Shown: one piece after another, positions 8,743 through 17,978 of the stretch
Position numbering within the stretch: the stretch's first letter is position 1
Layout of the letters: each line of letters opens with the position of its first letter
Source: Tumebacillus_A lipolyticus
Lineage (GTDB): Bacteria > Bacillota > Bacilli > Tumebacillales > Tumebacillaceae
Length of the DNA: 64,000 nucleotides
Direction: 5' to 3'
NCBI RefSeq assembly: GCF_042682745.1
Contig: NZ_JBHUIO010000002.1
Location: 496,001 to 560,000, forward strand
Made by a program: the position numbers and the translations under genes
The notes under the pieces: model-generated
The model's input: the letters and a program-made list of their open reading frames with translations, nothing else
Database searches by the model: none
Told to the model about the DNA's origin: nothing

Positions 8743-9198
8743 GTGGTCGGTGAGATGATCCTCGTCGTTTTTATCATCATTGGCATCGTCGCCAGAGCTA
8801 GCATCCTGGCCACAGCTGCCAGCATTTTGCTCATTCTCAAACTGCTCAGCTTGCAGCGTTTCTTTCCAACGCTTGAGCGACGAGGGCTGGAGCTCGGCCT
8901 GCTGTTTTTGATGATCTCCGTCTTGATTCCGCTGGTCAACGGCAAGATGGCGACAAAAGACCTGCTCAACGCCTTCCTGACGGTCGGAGGGGTTTGTGCG
9001 ATCATCGGTGGGGTGTTGGCCACCTATCTGAACGGTCAAGGGCTGTATATGTTGAAGATGGACCCCGCCTTGATGATGGGGCTGGTCATCGGTACTGTCA
9101 TCGGCATCGTCTTTTTTAAAGGAATCCCGGTCGGTCCGCTGATGGCGGCCGCGATCGCTGCCATATTGTTCAAGATCTTCAACTACATCTTTCGCTAA
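8743..9198 (+). CDS. DUF441 (UPF0756) membrane protein
   Basis: A 151-residue protein with about four hydrophobic helices and the family's repeated GxxxG-rich pattern, ending in GTVIGIVFFKGIPVGPLMAAAI. This is the small membrane family represented by YtwI of Bacillus; function unknown. It begins at GTG with GAGGGG upstream. A second member lies at 54625-55074 on the other strand. It is followed by a strong terminator. Confidence 0.85.
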   Translation: MVGEMILVVFIIIGIVARASILATAASILLILKLLSLQRFFPTLERRGLELGLLFLMISVLIPLVNGKMATKDLLNAFLTVGGVCAIIGGVLATYLNGQGLYMLKMDPALMMGLVIGTVIGIVFFKGIPVGPLMAAAIAAILFKIFNYIFR

Positions 9199-9207
9199 CC
9201 ACCAATA

Positions 9208-9237
9208 AAGCTCCCCGCCAGTTCGGCGGGGAGCTTT
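9208..9237. terminator. Bidirectional terminator between DUF441 gene and mecA
   Basis: GC-rich stem AAAGCTCCCCGCC / GGCGGGGAGCTTT with a short loop and T/A runs on both sides. Confidence 0.88.
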
Positions 9238-9250
9238 TGTTAACACGTAC

Positions 9251-9859
9251 TTAGTGCAGGGGAAAATGCTTGGTGATCGTCTGAACAGCATCACCATCCA
9301 TCACTCGTTTCCCATATTCATCGAGCATCGCCTTTGTCGTAGGCGATAGCTCTCCATATTCATGCAAGACGGACCAAAACATGTCGTACATCTCTTCCCC
9401 GACCTCATCTTCCTCGAAGTACAGATGGTAACGCTCCTTGTAATGGTACAGTGTGCCCCCGACCGCTTGCAGTGCTTGCAGCGAATGCGCGGCGGAGATC
9501 ACATCCTCCAGATCTTGAAACACGAAGGTGAAAGCGCCGAACGGATCGGGAGCGACTGCTGTCGGCAACGCGTCATCGTCCTCTTCCTCTACCGTTTCTT
9601 GCTCTTCCAGTTGCAACGCCGGCAACTGCGTGACGACCACGACGACTCCTTCGGTCGGCATGGTGAAAGCTTCCACTGCGATCGGCCCTGCCACTTCGAA
9701 GCCGACTTCCAGATACGCTCGCTCCATCATATCCCAAAACAGCTCTTGAACCTTTCGGCCGTTTTGCCAGATCTCTTCCCGGTCAATACCACGTTGGTCG
9801 AGGTCATCGTAAGTGAGCATAATTCGCACTTTGTTGTCTCCGAGCCTCTCTACGCGCAT
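9251..9859 (-). CDS. mecA: MecA adaptor protein for ClpC
   Basis: A 202-residue adaptor that presents substrates to the ClpCP protease and in Bacillus limits competence. The N-terminal substrate-binding domain starts MRVERLGDNKVRIMLTYDDLDQ and contains the typical LFWDMMERA; an acidic linker (EEQETVEEEDDD) separates it from the C-terminal ClpC-binding domain (FVFQDLEDVISAAHSL). ATG 9859 has GAAGGAG 8 bases upstream; an in-frame ATG at 9865 is too close to it. It is transcribed convergently to the DUF441 gene. Confidence 0.93.
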   Translation of the reverse strand: MRVERLGDNKVRIMLTYDDLDQRGIDREEIWQNGRKVQELFWDMMERAYLEVGFEVAGPIAVEAFTMPTEGVVVVVTQLPALQLEEQETVEEEDDDALPTAVAPDPFGAFTFVFQDLEDVISAAHSLQALQAVGGTLYHYKERYHLYFEEDEVGEEMYDMFWSVLHEYGELSPTTKAMLDEYGKRVMDGDAVQTITKHFPLH

Positions 9860-9949
9860 TCTCATCACTCCTTCGCAGAGAGATAGGGTGCTTCTTGGTT
9901 CATTACCTATCATTATGCAACGACAAGATCACCCGTTCTGTAAGCGAGG

Positions 9950-11332
9950 TCACTTTGCCAATTCATAAATCGCTTTGGCAAAAATTTTGGTGCATGAGAG
10001 CAAATGACCCACTTCCCAGTGCTCATCCCTCTGGTGCGCCACATCCGGTTGTCCGGGGAATTGAGCACCAAAAGCGACCGCATTTGGAATCGCTCGCGCA
10101 TAGGTGCCACCGCCAGTGGTCAGCGGCGTCGCCTTCTCCCCCGTCTCTTCCTCGTACACCTTCAGCAGCGTCTGCACGATCTCCGACTCGATCGGCACAT
10201 AGTGCGGTTTCATGTTTGCAATGCCGGGATCTGATGTTTCGAACCCTTCTGGGCCCACCTTGTCTTCCACCAACTTCAACATGTCCGCATCCGTCTTGTC
10301 GACAGGGAAGCGCAGGTTAAAGGTGAACGTCACGCTGTCAGCATCCACTTTCGCCAGACCGAGGTTGCTCGTGAGCGGGCCTGTCGCATGGCAGACCATC
10401 TGCACGCCGATGCGCGCACCTTCCGTGTCCACTTCGGAGAGAAACGACCATGTCTCGCGGTCTGCCGTATCGAGTTCGCGCAGCAGTTTCCCCGCTTGGA
10501 CGATCGCGTTGATCCCGGTGTGCGGCGCCATCGAGTGGACGGACACCCCCTCGACAAACAGGGTGATCTCACCAGCTGCTACCTGCAGTTCGTGACGCAC
10601 GCCCTCGCGAGCTGCCACCTCCTGAATGGTGGTTGCCACCGCCTGTGCGTCCCCTTTGACCGAAAGCACGACGCGGCAGCCATCTGGAACCATGTTCACC
10701 CGGTTGCCGCCTGTCAGCTCACGAACGACGACAGGTGCAGATTCGAGGTTGGCGCGCTTCTTGTTCAAGTTGAAGCAGTAGATACCCTTTTCAGCGTGGA
10801 TCAGCGGGAAGTCTGCGTCTGGGGTAAACCCGCCGATCGGGTAGGGCTCCTTTTGAAAATAGTGATCCATACAGCGCCAATTCGACTCTTCGTCCAAGCC
10901 CATGATCAGCCTGACTTTTTTGCCCAGCGCGACACCCGACTCCTTGATCGCTTTCATCGCGAAGAGAGCGGCCATCGTCGGCCCTTTGTCATCGATTGCG
11001 CCACGCGCATATATTTTCCCGTCGTGGATCTCTGCACCGAACGGCGGATAGGTCCAGCCTGAACCTACCGGAACCACATCGAGATGACCGAGCACGGCGA
11101 TGTAGTCATCACCCTCACCAAATTCGATGTGACCCGCGTATCCATCCACATTTTTCACCGCAAAGCCAAGCTCGCGGCCGAGTTGCAACACATAGTCGAG
11201 CGCTTCTGCACAGCCTGGGCCAAACGGTTGGTCAGGTGCTGTCTGCTCCCCGCCAACCGAGTTGATCCGCAAAACCCCCTGTGTTTTCTCGATGATCTGT
11301 TCGCTGTTTTCATCAATCCACTTTGCAAACAT
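9950..11332 (-). CDS. pepV: M20 family dipeptidase PepV
   Basis: A 460-residue zinc-dependent aminoacylhistidine/Xaa dipeptidase. Metal-ligand motifs are LGHLDVVPVG (H83, D85), GAIDDKGP (D115) and LDEESNWR; a typical inserted lid domain lies in the middle and VAFGAQFPGQPDVAHQRDEHW near the C-terminus supplies the last histidine. Cytoplasmic, working on small peptides. It follows gyaR by about 43 bases in the same direction, suggesting one transcript from ccpA through pepV, with GAGAGGAG as ribosome-binding site. Confidence 0.93.
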   Translation of the reverse strand: MFAKWIDENSEQIIEKTQGVLRINSVGGEQTAPDQPFGPGCAEALDYVLQLGRELGFAVKNVDGYAGHIEFGEGDDYIAVLGHLDVVPVGSGWTYPPFGAEIHDGKIYARGAIDDKGPTMAALFAMKAIKESGVALGKKVRLIMGLDEESNWRCMDHYFQKEPYPIGGFTPDADFPLIHAEKGIYCFNLNKKRANLESAPVVVRELTGGNRVNMVPDGCRVVLSVKGDAQAVATTIQEVAAREGVRHELQVAAGEITLFVEGVSVHSMAPHTGINAIVQAGKLLRELDTADRETWSFLSEVDTEGARIGVQMVCHATGPLTSNLGLAKVDADSVTFTFNLRFPVDKTDADMLKLVEDKVGPEGFETSDPGIANMKPHYVPIESEIVQTLLKVYEEETGEKATPLTTGGGTYARAIPNAVAFGAQFPGQPDVAHQRDEHWEVGHLLSCTKIFAKAIYELAK

Positions 11333-11375
11333 CCTATGCAGCTCCTCTCTCCGTTTTGTATGATTTCAAAAAAGT

Positions 11376-12359
11376 CTAGCGCTTCGTCCACACCTGATGA
11401 TTCACCAGGGAGAGCGGATGCTCGCCGCGCAGAACGAGAAGCGCGTTTTCGACCGCGATCTCCGCCATCTTCGTCCGCGTCTCAAGCGTTGCGCTGCCGA
11501 GATGCGGGGCGAGCACCACGTTTGGCAGAGCGAGCAGATCGGGATGAACGATCGGCTCCTGTTCGAAGACGTCGAGCCCTGCCCCGGCGATCTCACCATG
11601 TTGCAACGCCTCGACCAGCTCGCTCTCCTGCACGACGGAGCCCCTCGCCGTGTTGATCAGATAGGCTGTCCGCTTCATCTTCCGAAATTCCGCGCGGCCG
11701 AACATGTGATGCGACTCTGGTGTGTAGGGCATGTGCAAGGAGACGAAGTCGGACGTTGCTAACAGCCGCTCCAGCTCGACATAGGTCAGCCCGTGCTCGC
11801 GCTCGATCGCTTGGTCAAGCTGGCGGCGATTGTGGTAGCAGACGTTCAGCTCAAATGCGCGCGCCCGCTTGGCCACCGCAAGGCCGATGCGACCGCAACC
11901 GACGATGCCGATCGTCTTCCCCGCAAGCTCGGTGCCGAGCAGCATCTGCGGTTCCCAGCCCTGCCAGCGCCCCTCGCGAACAAATCGATCCGCTTCGACG
12001 ATGCGGCGCGAGACGGCCATCAGCAGCGCCCAAGCGATCTCTGCGGTCGCGTTGGTGAGCACCCCGGGCGTGTTGGTGACTGGGATGTTCAGCTCCGTCG
12101 CGGCGGCGATGTCGATGTTGTCAAAGCCGACCGCATAGTTGCTGATCACCTGCGGCCTCGCACTCGCGAGCAGGTCGCGGTCGATTCGATCGGCCAAGGT
12201 GCAGATCAGCGCGTCGTGCTCGGGAAGCAGCCTGTGCAGTTCCTCCTGCGTCGGCTGACGCTCCGCCGAGAACACGGTGACCTCACAGTGCTCGAACAGC
12301 TTTTTCATACCCGCCTCTGGCAAAGCGCGGGTGACGAGAACGCGCGGTCGCCTGTTCAT
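11376..12359 (-). CDS. gyaR: D-isomer 2-hydroxyacid dehydrogenase (glyoxylate/hydroxypyruvate reductase type)
   Basis: A 327-residue NAD(P)-dependent enzyme. The nucleotide-binding loop GIVGCGRIGLAVAKRA lies near the middle, LINTARGSVVQE supplies the catalytic arginine, and LAPHLGSATLETR the catalytic histidine. The order and spacing fit glyoxylate reductase/D-glycerate dehydrogenase. I start at ATG 12359, which has GGGGGTGA upstream and lies only 4 bases after the ccpA stop, so the two genes are almost certainly coupled. The longer frame to 12437 overlaps ccpA and is rejected. The exact substrate is not fixed by sequence. Confidence 0.88.
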   Translation of the reverse strand: MNRRPRVLVTRALPEAGMKKLFEHCEVTVFSAERQPTQEELHRLLPEHDALICTLADRIDRDLLASARPQVISNYAVGFDNIDIAAATELNIPVTNTPGVLTNATAEIAWALLMAVSRRIVEADRFVREGRWQGWEPQMLLGTELAGKTIGIVGCGRIGLAVAKRARAFELNVCYHNRRQLDQAIEREHGLTYVELERLLATSDFVSLHMPYTPESHHMFGRAEFRKMKRTAYLINTARGSVVQESELVEALQHGEIAGAGLDVFEQEPIVHPDLLALPNVVLAPHLGSATLETRTKMAEIAVENALLVLRGEHPLSLVNHQVWTKR

Positions 12360-12363
12360 CTGC

Positions 12364-13368
12364 TCACCCCCGGTCTGTCGAAGCCCGCTCGATGATCGAA
12401 TGCGGCAGGCGGACGGTGTAGTCGTCGATCGGCTCATCGTTCAGCAGTTTGGTCAACAGCCGCATCGAGACGGCGCCAAGATCATAGGTGGGCTGAGCGA
12501 CAGTCGTCAAATCGGGTCGCACCATCTTCGACAGGCGCGTATTGTCAAACCCGATCAGGAGCACATCGTCAGGCGCGTTCCCACCCCGATCGCGGATCGC
12601 ATTCAAGTAGCTGAGTGCGAGCTCGTCCGAAGCGGCGACAACCGCTTCGGCGCGGTGCCCCGCCTGCAGAAAGCGGTCGACAGTGTCCAGACCTCCTTCA
12701 TACTTCATATCGGGAGCGTGTAAGATCAAGGTGTCCTGCAAAGGCTGGCCCGCCGCAGACAGCGCTCGCTCGTACCCGCTTCGGCGCTCCATCGTCACCC
12801 GGTGCGAGGTAGGACCGCCGATAAAAGCGATCGAGGAGATTCCTTTGCTCAAGAAAAACTGAGCTGCATCAAAAGCGGCCGACTCATTGTCGATCGAGAC
12901 GGACGGAATGCGACCTTCCGGATCTTCGGTCGCGCAGAGCACGACGGGCAGCTGCGCTTGCTCAAATGTCTTGACGATCTCTTTGGTGATCTGCTCCGAG
13001 ATGAAGATCAGACCATCGACCTGCTTTTCCCACATCGTCCCGATCAGGTCGATCTCGCGCTCTTCTCTCGCGTCTGAGTTGGTGAGAATAATATGGTATT
13101 GATACATGGTTGCAATATCTTCTATGCCCCGCAGCACTTCCGCATGAAAGAGGTCGGAGACGTCGGGCAGGATGACGCCGATCGTCTTCGTCCGCTTGCT
13201 GGCCAGCCCGCGGGCGACAGCGTTCGGTCGATAGGCGAGCTTTTCGATCGCCGCTTGAACCTTCGCTTTCGTCTCGTCCTTTACGACTGCCGTACCGTTT
13301 AAAACGCGGGAAACGGTCGCCATCGAGACGCCCGCTTCTCGTGCTACATCGTAGATCGTCTTGTTCAC
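12364..13368 (-). CDS. ccpA: Catabolite control protein A (LacI family)
   Basis: A 334-residue LacI/GalR regulator. The N-terminal helix-turn-helix TIYDVAREAGVSMATVSRV, the hinge RPNAVARGLASKRT and the effector domain with GIEDIATMYQYHIIL and GFDNTRLSKMVRPDLTTV agree closely with CcpA rather than a sugar-specific repressor. CcpA with HPr-Ser-P binds cre sites in carbon catabolite control. It starts at GTG with AAGGGGAG upstream. No clear cre site was seen nearby. It heads a probable operon with gyaR and pepV, which is not the arrangement of Bacillus subtilis. Confidence 0.9.
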   Translation of the reverse strand: MNKTIYDVAREAGVSMATVSRVLNGTAVVKDETKAKVQAAIEKLAYRPNAVARGLASKRTKTIGVILPDVSDLFHAEVLRGIEDIATMYQYHIILTNSDAREEREIDLIGTMWEKQVDGLIFISEQITKEIVKTFEQAQLPVVLCATEDPEGRIPSVSIDNESAAFDAAQFFLSKGISSIAFIGGPTSHRVTMERRSGYERALSAAGQPLQDTLILHAPDMKYEGGLDTVDRFLQAGHRAEAVVAASDELALSYLNAIRDRGGNAPDDVLLIGFDNTRLSKMVRPDLTTVAQPTYDLGAVSMRLLTKLLNDEPIDDYTVRLPHSIIERASTDRG

Positions 13369-13457
13369 GGGAAACTCCCCTTTTATCAGTGCAAATATAG
13401 CCTCATTTTACCATACGGCCGCTCAATTTCGAAACAGAATGCGCTCGAAGCCCGCAT

Positions 13458-13512
13458 GAAAAACTAAGCGGCGGTAACTGCCCGCTCCTTCGCCGCGCAC
13501 AACCGCCCGCTT
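13458..13512 (-). terminator. Terminator of the DUF6884 gene
   Basis: On the minus strand AAGCGGGCGGT pairs with ACCGCCGCTT and is followed by AGTTTTTC. It separates the DUF6884 gene from ccpA. The rest of the 13369-13538 gap holds only an arginine-rich open frame without a start signal. Confidence 0.6.
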
Positions 13513-13538
13513 ACCACGACCCGCTTTCAGCCGCTCGT

Positions 13539-14021
13539 TCAGCCTTCGGTCGGGCGTGTGATCAGTTCTTGTCCCGACTCAAGCGCCCCTCGAATCTTCT
13601 GGAGCATGTAGCCGATCCCCTTGCATCCTTGCAGCGGTGTGTGATAGATTCGTGTCTCTCCCATGATCGCAGGAACGATCTCCGCATATTTTCTGCCCCC
13701 GAGGATCGTGATGTCCTCATATGCATCAATCCCCTTTTCCCACACCTGCCGTTGAAACCCATTTAGATCGATGTTCCGCAATGGGCGCTGTGTTGAAAAG
13801 CGCACATCATAATTTTCTGGCACGAGATCGCTCGGTCGAAGAAAGCCGTGTTTCGCCGAGAGAATCACCCAATCATCGCCAAAAAAAGTTTTCGCGTAGG
13901 ACTGACAAAGCTGATGGAATGTGCCGAGATAGGCTCGTTCCGCCTCCACTGGACCTTCCGTATCGGGATGACGATCCCAAAGCTTTTTCGCGCCGCAAGG
14001 AATGATGCACAGACGTTTCAC
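13539..14021 (-). CDS. DUF6884-family protein
   Basis: A 160-residue protein recognised by an N-terminal CGAKKLW motif, the central ILSAKHGFLRPSDLVPENYD and a C-terminal ILGGRKYAEIV. The family occurs across bacteria and phages, often near mobile or defence genes; its biochemical function is not established. GTG 14021 follows GGAGGTG by about 6 bases and gives VKRLCIIPCGAKK; the 20 codons upstream in the open frame are not expected. An extended -10 element (TGCTATACT) lies upstream on this strand. It is divergent from the transposase-like HTH gene. Confidence 0.75.
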   Translation of the reverse strand: MKRLCIIPCGAKKLWDRHPDTEGPVEAERAYLGTFHQLCQSYAKTFFGDDWVILSAKHGFLRPSDLVPENYDVRFSTQRPLRNIDLNGFQRQVWEKGIDAYEDITILGGRKYAEIVPAIMGETRIYHTPLQGCKGIGYMLQKIRGALESGQELITRPTEG

Positions 14022-14134
14022 AGCGCAGCACCTCCATGGATCAGATTGGTGATGAGTATAGCACATCTCGCACTTCTGCAAGTAGACACCGCCACAAAAG
14101 TATGCTTGTGAACGAATCAGGAGGTGCTTTTCAG

Positions 14135-14437
14135 ATGGCTTACAAAGGGCAAAAATTTAACAGCTACAGTTTCGAAACCAAGAAAAAGGCGATCGAGATG
14201 TTGTTGTGCGGCATGACCAAACAGGAGGTGGCCGATACGCTTGGGATCTACGATCTCGACCGTTTAAAGGTATGGATGCGCAAATATCGCGAGGAGGGCG
14301 AGGTCGGACTGCTCGATCGCCGTTCGTCTGCGCACAGGAAACGAGCGATCGGCGTTCAGCGCATCGAGCGAGCAGAGCTCAAGCGCGACATCATCGAAAA
14401 GTGTATCGAGTTGCTCAAGCGAGAGGGCATGCGATAG
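14135..14437 (+). CDS. Orphan transposase-like helix-turn-helix protein (IS3 OrfA type)
   Basis: A 100-residue protein with FETKKKAIEMLLCGMTKQEVADTLGI followed by a second helix RLKVWMRKYREEGEVGLLDRR, the pattern of the HTH half (OrfA) of IS3-type transposases; the tail is helical and charged. ATG 14135 has AGGAGGTG 8 bases upstream. No OrfB or inverted repeats are found nearby, so it is either a transposon remnant or a domesticated DNA-binding protein. The strong ribosome-binding site and intact frame argue for expression. Confidence 0.65.
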   Translation: MAYKGQKFNSYSFETKKKAIEMLLCGMTKQEVADTLGIYDLDRLKVWMRKYREEGEVGLLDRRSSAHRKRAIGVQRIERAELKRDIIEKCIELLKREGMR

Positions 14438-14544
14438 TGAGATTTGCTCTCGCTTTCTTGATCAGAATCGTGCGCGCAGTCGCGCCTGTGTACCGCCGAT
14501 GAGCGAAACGGAGCTCCGTTCGTAAGCGGTGGTCTCTTTTTGAA

Positions 14545-14574
14545 AAAAACGGACGCCTGCGTTTCGCAGGCGTC
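14545..14574 (-). terminator. Terminator of the second MFS gene
   Basis: Stem GGACGCCTGCG / CGCAGGCGTCC followed on the minus strand by GTTTTTTT. Confidence 0.88.
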
Positions 14575-14614
14575 CATCGTATCAGCTGATTCGTTTACAG
14601 CCATGCAGATCTCA

Positions 14615-15880
14615 TCAGGCTGACGGTGCGGGCGACTCGTTGACAACATCCTGTTTCTCGTTGAGAATCCGGCTGAGCAGAAGCAGAACGATCACCGCGA
14701 TCAGCGACATGAACAGACCTGCGATCACAAAAGTACCACCGATGCCGATCAAGCTGGACAACCAGGCTCCTAGTGCCGGAGCGAGCAACATCGAGAGGGC
14801 GGTGGTCGCAGTCGAAACACCGGACACCCGAGCGATCAGATGTTTGGGCGTCTCCTTCTGGATGATGAAGGAGAACGGAATCATCGCTGCGGCCGAAAAG
14901 ATGCCGAAGAAAAGGAAATAGAGAAACCACATCCACAGCCCTACGGTGATCACTTTCAGGCCGCCAAGCCCGATCACCACGTCGAGGAGGCCGCAGATGA
15001 GCGCCAGTGTGATCAGCATGTGCAGAGGTTTTTTATGCCATCTTGGGATCGAGCCCATCAGCAGTGCACCCACGACAGAGCCGATGCCAAGCGCTGAGAC
15101 GAGATAGCCGAACGCATGCTCGCCGAGCCCGACGTCTTTCGTCCAGATGACGAGCATTCCATCATAGAGCAGGACGATGAACATGCCGATCGTCATCAGG
15201 ATGATCGAAACGGACAGGATGCGCTTCGACTTCACGTGCACGATCCCTGCGGCGAACTGCTTCCAAAAGTGTTGACCGCGCTCCGACTCGTTCGCTTCGC
15301 TTTTCAGCGGAGGCAAAAATGCCAAAAAGAGAGCGGACAGGAGCAAGAAACCGATTTCCACCAAAAACACTTGCCGCGCTCCGATCAGCGGGATCAGTGC
15401 GCCGCCGAGCATCGGAGCGCCAATCTGCGTGAGGTACATCGACATCTGCCCGAGCGAGATCGCCTGGGGCAACAGATCGTCGCTGACCAGCGAGCGAATC
15501 GCCGACATCCGCGCCGGATTGTATAGCGTAGCGACACATGCGCGCAGAAAGACGAGCGCTAACATCAGATACAGGTTGGGCACGAAAAACAAGCCCAAGA
15601 TGACCACAGCCCTGATCAACACGCAAGTGACCATCAGCATTCGCCGTGGCAGTCGGTCCGCCCAAACGGCCACGACCGGACCGATGAAAATCCAAGGCAA
15701 AGCGAGCACGATCATCATCGAGGCGATCTCCGTCGCCCCCATGCCCCATTCGTAGGCGATGACGACCGCGAGGGCGGTCATATCAAGCCAGTTGGCCGAA
15801 TCGGAGAACAGCGAGCCGATAAACAGGTTGCGAAAGGAACGCTGCTTGACCGGTGCAAACATCGATTGTTTCTGTCCCAT
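14615..15880 (-). CDS. MFS transporter, macrolide-efflux-like type
   Basis: A 421-residue, roughly 12-helix protein. It has VAVWADRLPRRMLMV between helices 2 and 3 and FLRACVATLYNPARMSAIRSLV after helix 4, a pattern of the MFS_3/MefA-like group whose members often export macrolides or enterobactin; the substrate here is unknown. Start ATG 15880 has GGGAGGAAAAG just upstream. It is a single-gene unit with its own terminator. Confidence 0.85.
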   Translation of the reverse strand: MGQKQSMFAPVKQRSFRNLFIGSLFSDSANWLDMTALAVVIAYEWGMGATEIASMMIVLALPWIFIGPVVAVWADRLPRRMLMVTCVLIRAVVILGLFFVPNLYLMLALVFLRACVATLYNPARMSAIRSLVSDDLLPQAISLGQMSMYLTQIGAPMLGGALIPLIGARQVFLVEIGFLLLSALFLAFLPPLKSEANESERGQHFWKQFAAGIVHVKSKRILSVSIILMTIGMFIVLLYDGMLVIWTKDVGLGEHAFGYLVSALGIGSVVGALLMGSIPRWHKKPLHMLITLALICGLLDVVIGLGGLKVITVGLWMWFLYFLFFGIFSAAAMIPFSFIIQKETPKHLIARVSGVSTATTALSMLLAPALGAWLSSLIGIGGTFVIAGLFMSLIAVIVLLLLSRILNEKQDVVNESPAPSA

Positions 15881-16227
15881 CTCTTTTCCTCCCAGCGATT
15901 GTTCGTTACAGCGTCACTCTCTTTCGCTGATTCCATCGGCCGTTCTGCTGCCGTGAAAGAGAGTCTGATGGCTCGGGCAGGCTGCCGGTCGGCAGGTGCC
16001 GGCAGAACGTTCGTTGGCAGCCAACGCGTTCAACGGTCAACCGAAGTTCGTACCCGATGCCATCTGGCAAAATCGTTTGCTGTTTTCCAAGGTCCAAGAA
16101 ATAGTTGAGTATGTCTTCGATGTTGCTTGGATCAAGGCTCGTAAATAAAATCAATAAATTAAGTTTAATCCGTTTCGCCTTACTTTGGCAATACCCGACA
16201 GAATTTTCTGCATCGCGCTGAAAAAAA
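15881..16227. other. Gene-poor stretch with a possible coding remnant
   Basis: No convincing gene. A minus-strand frame (15906-16154) starting at TTG encodes a plausible-looking segment (DILNYFLDLGKQQTILPDG) that then turns into low-quality sequence, has no ribosome-binding site and resembles a decayed gene. GC-rich short inverted elements (GCTGCCGGTCGGCAGG) lie around 15980-16010. Confidence 0.3.
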
Positions 16228-16265
16228 AAACCACGTGCTCTACCGTCCTGTAGAGCACATGGTTT
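16228..16265 (-). terminator. Terminator of the GH18-SLH gene
   Basis: Stem AAACCATGTGCTCTA / TAGAGCACGTGGTTT (one mismatch) followed on the minus strand by a long T tract (16219-16230). Confidence 0.88.
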
Positions 16266-16270
16266 TTCGT

Positions 16271-17866
16271 TTAAGGTAGCGTTGTAAGTCTCTCTGCGAT
16301 TCGATTCATCAGCGAAGCCATCTCCGCACGAGTCGTTCCGGCGAGCGGACGGAAATAACCACCCTCGTATCCGCTCAAGATGCCTTCCTGTTTCATCGCC
16401 AAGATCGCCTCAAAGGACCAGCCGTCGGTGACGTCGACAAATGGTGCACCTACGCTCGGCTGTGTTTCAATCTTGAGCAAGCGAGCCAGCATCGACGCCA
16501 TCTCCTGACGCGACACATTTTGCTCAGGGGCGAACAGGTTGTATTCCAACCCTGAAATAAAACCTGCCTGTTTGGCGATGTCGATATGGCGCTTCGCCCA
16601 GTGGTTGGCAGGTACGTCGCGAAAGCCTGCACTCGGTGCCGACTGCTCTTCCAGACCTAACGCCTTCACCAAGATCACAGCCGCTTGAGCCCGCGTCAGT
16701 GGTTTTTCAGGCGAGAACTTCAGCGGTGCAGTTCCGACCATCCAGCCTTTGTCGAGCATTGCGAGAATATCATTCCCGGCCCAGTGGTTTTCCGTATCTT
16801 CAAAGTAGCGACCGTTCAACCAGCGCGAGTAATAGTCCCACGTCCCATCCGCCTCTTGGGTCAAACTCCAAGAACCGGTGCCCTTCAGTTGATATTTCTC
16901 GACCAAGCGCAACTTCTCTTTGATCGACGTTTCGTTCTCAAACCAAAGTGTGTACGTCCCCGCCGTAAAGCGAGTGGAGCCGATGACCAGCACCTCATCG
17001 GTCGGTTTGACTGTAAATGTCGCTTTCGCCGACTTGGTCGCAGCATCGTACACGACGCGCCCACCATATTTCGCCAGCAGCTCTGGCACGCGCGAGTTGG
17101 ATACCCCCGCGCCGTTCATCGTGCCGTCCGATTTCCAGACGCGACCGAAAAAGGGAATGCCCAACACGATCTTATTGCGCGGAACGCCTTGATCCAACGC
17201 GTATTGAATCGAGCCTTTCACAAACGAATCGCTGGCGACAGGACCTGCTGTCGTATCGCCCGAATAGTTTTCGTCATAGGCCATGACCATCAAATAATCG
17301 CTGTAATCGGACAATTTTTTGTAGTCGTAGGAACCGTGCCAGCCGATCTGAAATCCGCGTGGGTTGGCGGCAACCGCCACCGACACCTCTTTCTGCGCCG
17401 GAAGTTTTGCCCGCAACAGCCGCACCAGATCCACATAGTTTGCGCGATCTGCCTCGTTCAGATTTTCAAGATCGACATTGACGCCGTCCAAATTGTACTT
17501 CTGCATCGCGTCTGCCAGCTGTGTCGCGAGTTGTTCGCGATTCTGCAACGCTTTGCGTCCGAGTTCCCGATCCCAATGGTTGCTCAAAAAGGGAACGACT
17601 TTGACCCCCCGCTTGTGCATCTCCGTGATAAAGGAGGTGGACAGCTTGGTCGTTAACTTCAATGTCCCATCCGTGTTTAGATTAAAGAAATCGGGAGACA
17701 CTACATGAAGTGAATTTTTGGTTCGATCGACCGAATCCACATATGTCGATGTGCTTCCAAAGTAAAGATAGGACATGTTAAACTTGCCCTCGGCAGCTTG
17801 TGTGGAAACTCCCGGTACGAGCATTGCGGCGGTCACCAACCCGATAATGGTACGTTTTAACCACAT
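16271..17866 (-). CDS. Secreted GH18 glycoside hydrolase with three SLH domains
   Basis: A 531-residue exported protein. A signal peptide covers about residues 1-25 (lysine-arginine, hydrophobic core, VSTQAA). The GH18 barrel follows, with the catalytic signature DGVNVDLE at 127-134 (E134 the proton donor) and LMVMAYDENYSG. The last 180 residues hold three S-layer-homology domains (ending in SLMNRIAERL), which bind pyruvylated secondary cell-wall polymer. It resembles spore-cortex or cell-wall glucosaminidases (YaaH/YvbX/YdhD group) rather than a chitinase, but the substrate is inferred. ATG 17866 has AAGGG 8 bases upstream; GTG 17872 is a less well spaced alternative. Confidence 0.9.
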   Translation of the reverse strand: MWLKRTIIGLVTAAMLVPGVSTQAAEGKFNMSYLYFGSTSTYVDSVDRTKNSLHVVSPDFFNLNTDGTLKLTTKLSTSFITEMHKRGVKVVPFLSNHWDRELGRKALQNREQLATQLADAMQKYNLDGVNVDLENLNEADRANYVDLVRLLRAKLPAQKEVSVAVAANPRGFQIGWHGSYDYKKLSDYSDYLMVMAYDENYSGDTTAGPVASDSFVKGSIQYALDQGVPRNKIVLGIPFFGRVWKSDGTMNGAGVSNSRVPELLAKYGGRVVYDAATKSAKATFTVKPTDEVLVIGSTRFTAGTYTLWFENETSIKEKLRLVEKYQLKGTGSWSLTQEADGTWDYYSRWLNGRYFEDTENHWAGNDILAMLDKGWMVGTAPLKFSPEKPLTRAQAAVILVKALGLEEQSAPSAGFRDVPANHWAKRHIDIAKQAGFISGLEYNLFAPEQNVSRQEMASMLARLLKIETQPSVGAPFVDVTDGWSFEAILAMKQEGILSGYEGGYFRPLAGTTRAEMASLMNRIAERLTTLP

Positions 17867-17978
17867 GCGCACAACCCTTCCCTCGCTTCCCCTCGTAATC
17901 TAGTCATTCACCCACTAGTTTACAAGTAGAGGAAGGGCAGGGACAAGGCACAGATATTCCCTTTTTTCTTCGCGTGCG

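Noticed and set aside
13430..13538. Arginine-rich minus-strand frame after the DUF6884 gene
   Set aside because: No start codon with a ribosome-binding site; the stretch contains the terminator of that gene, so the open frame is likely chance.
14135..14437. Complete insertion sequence
   Set aside because: Only an OrfA-type half is present; no OrfB, terminal inverted repeats or target duplication were seen.
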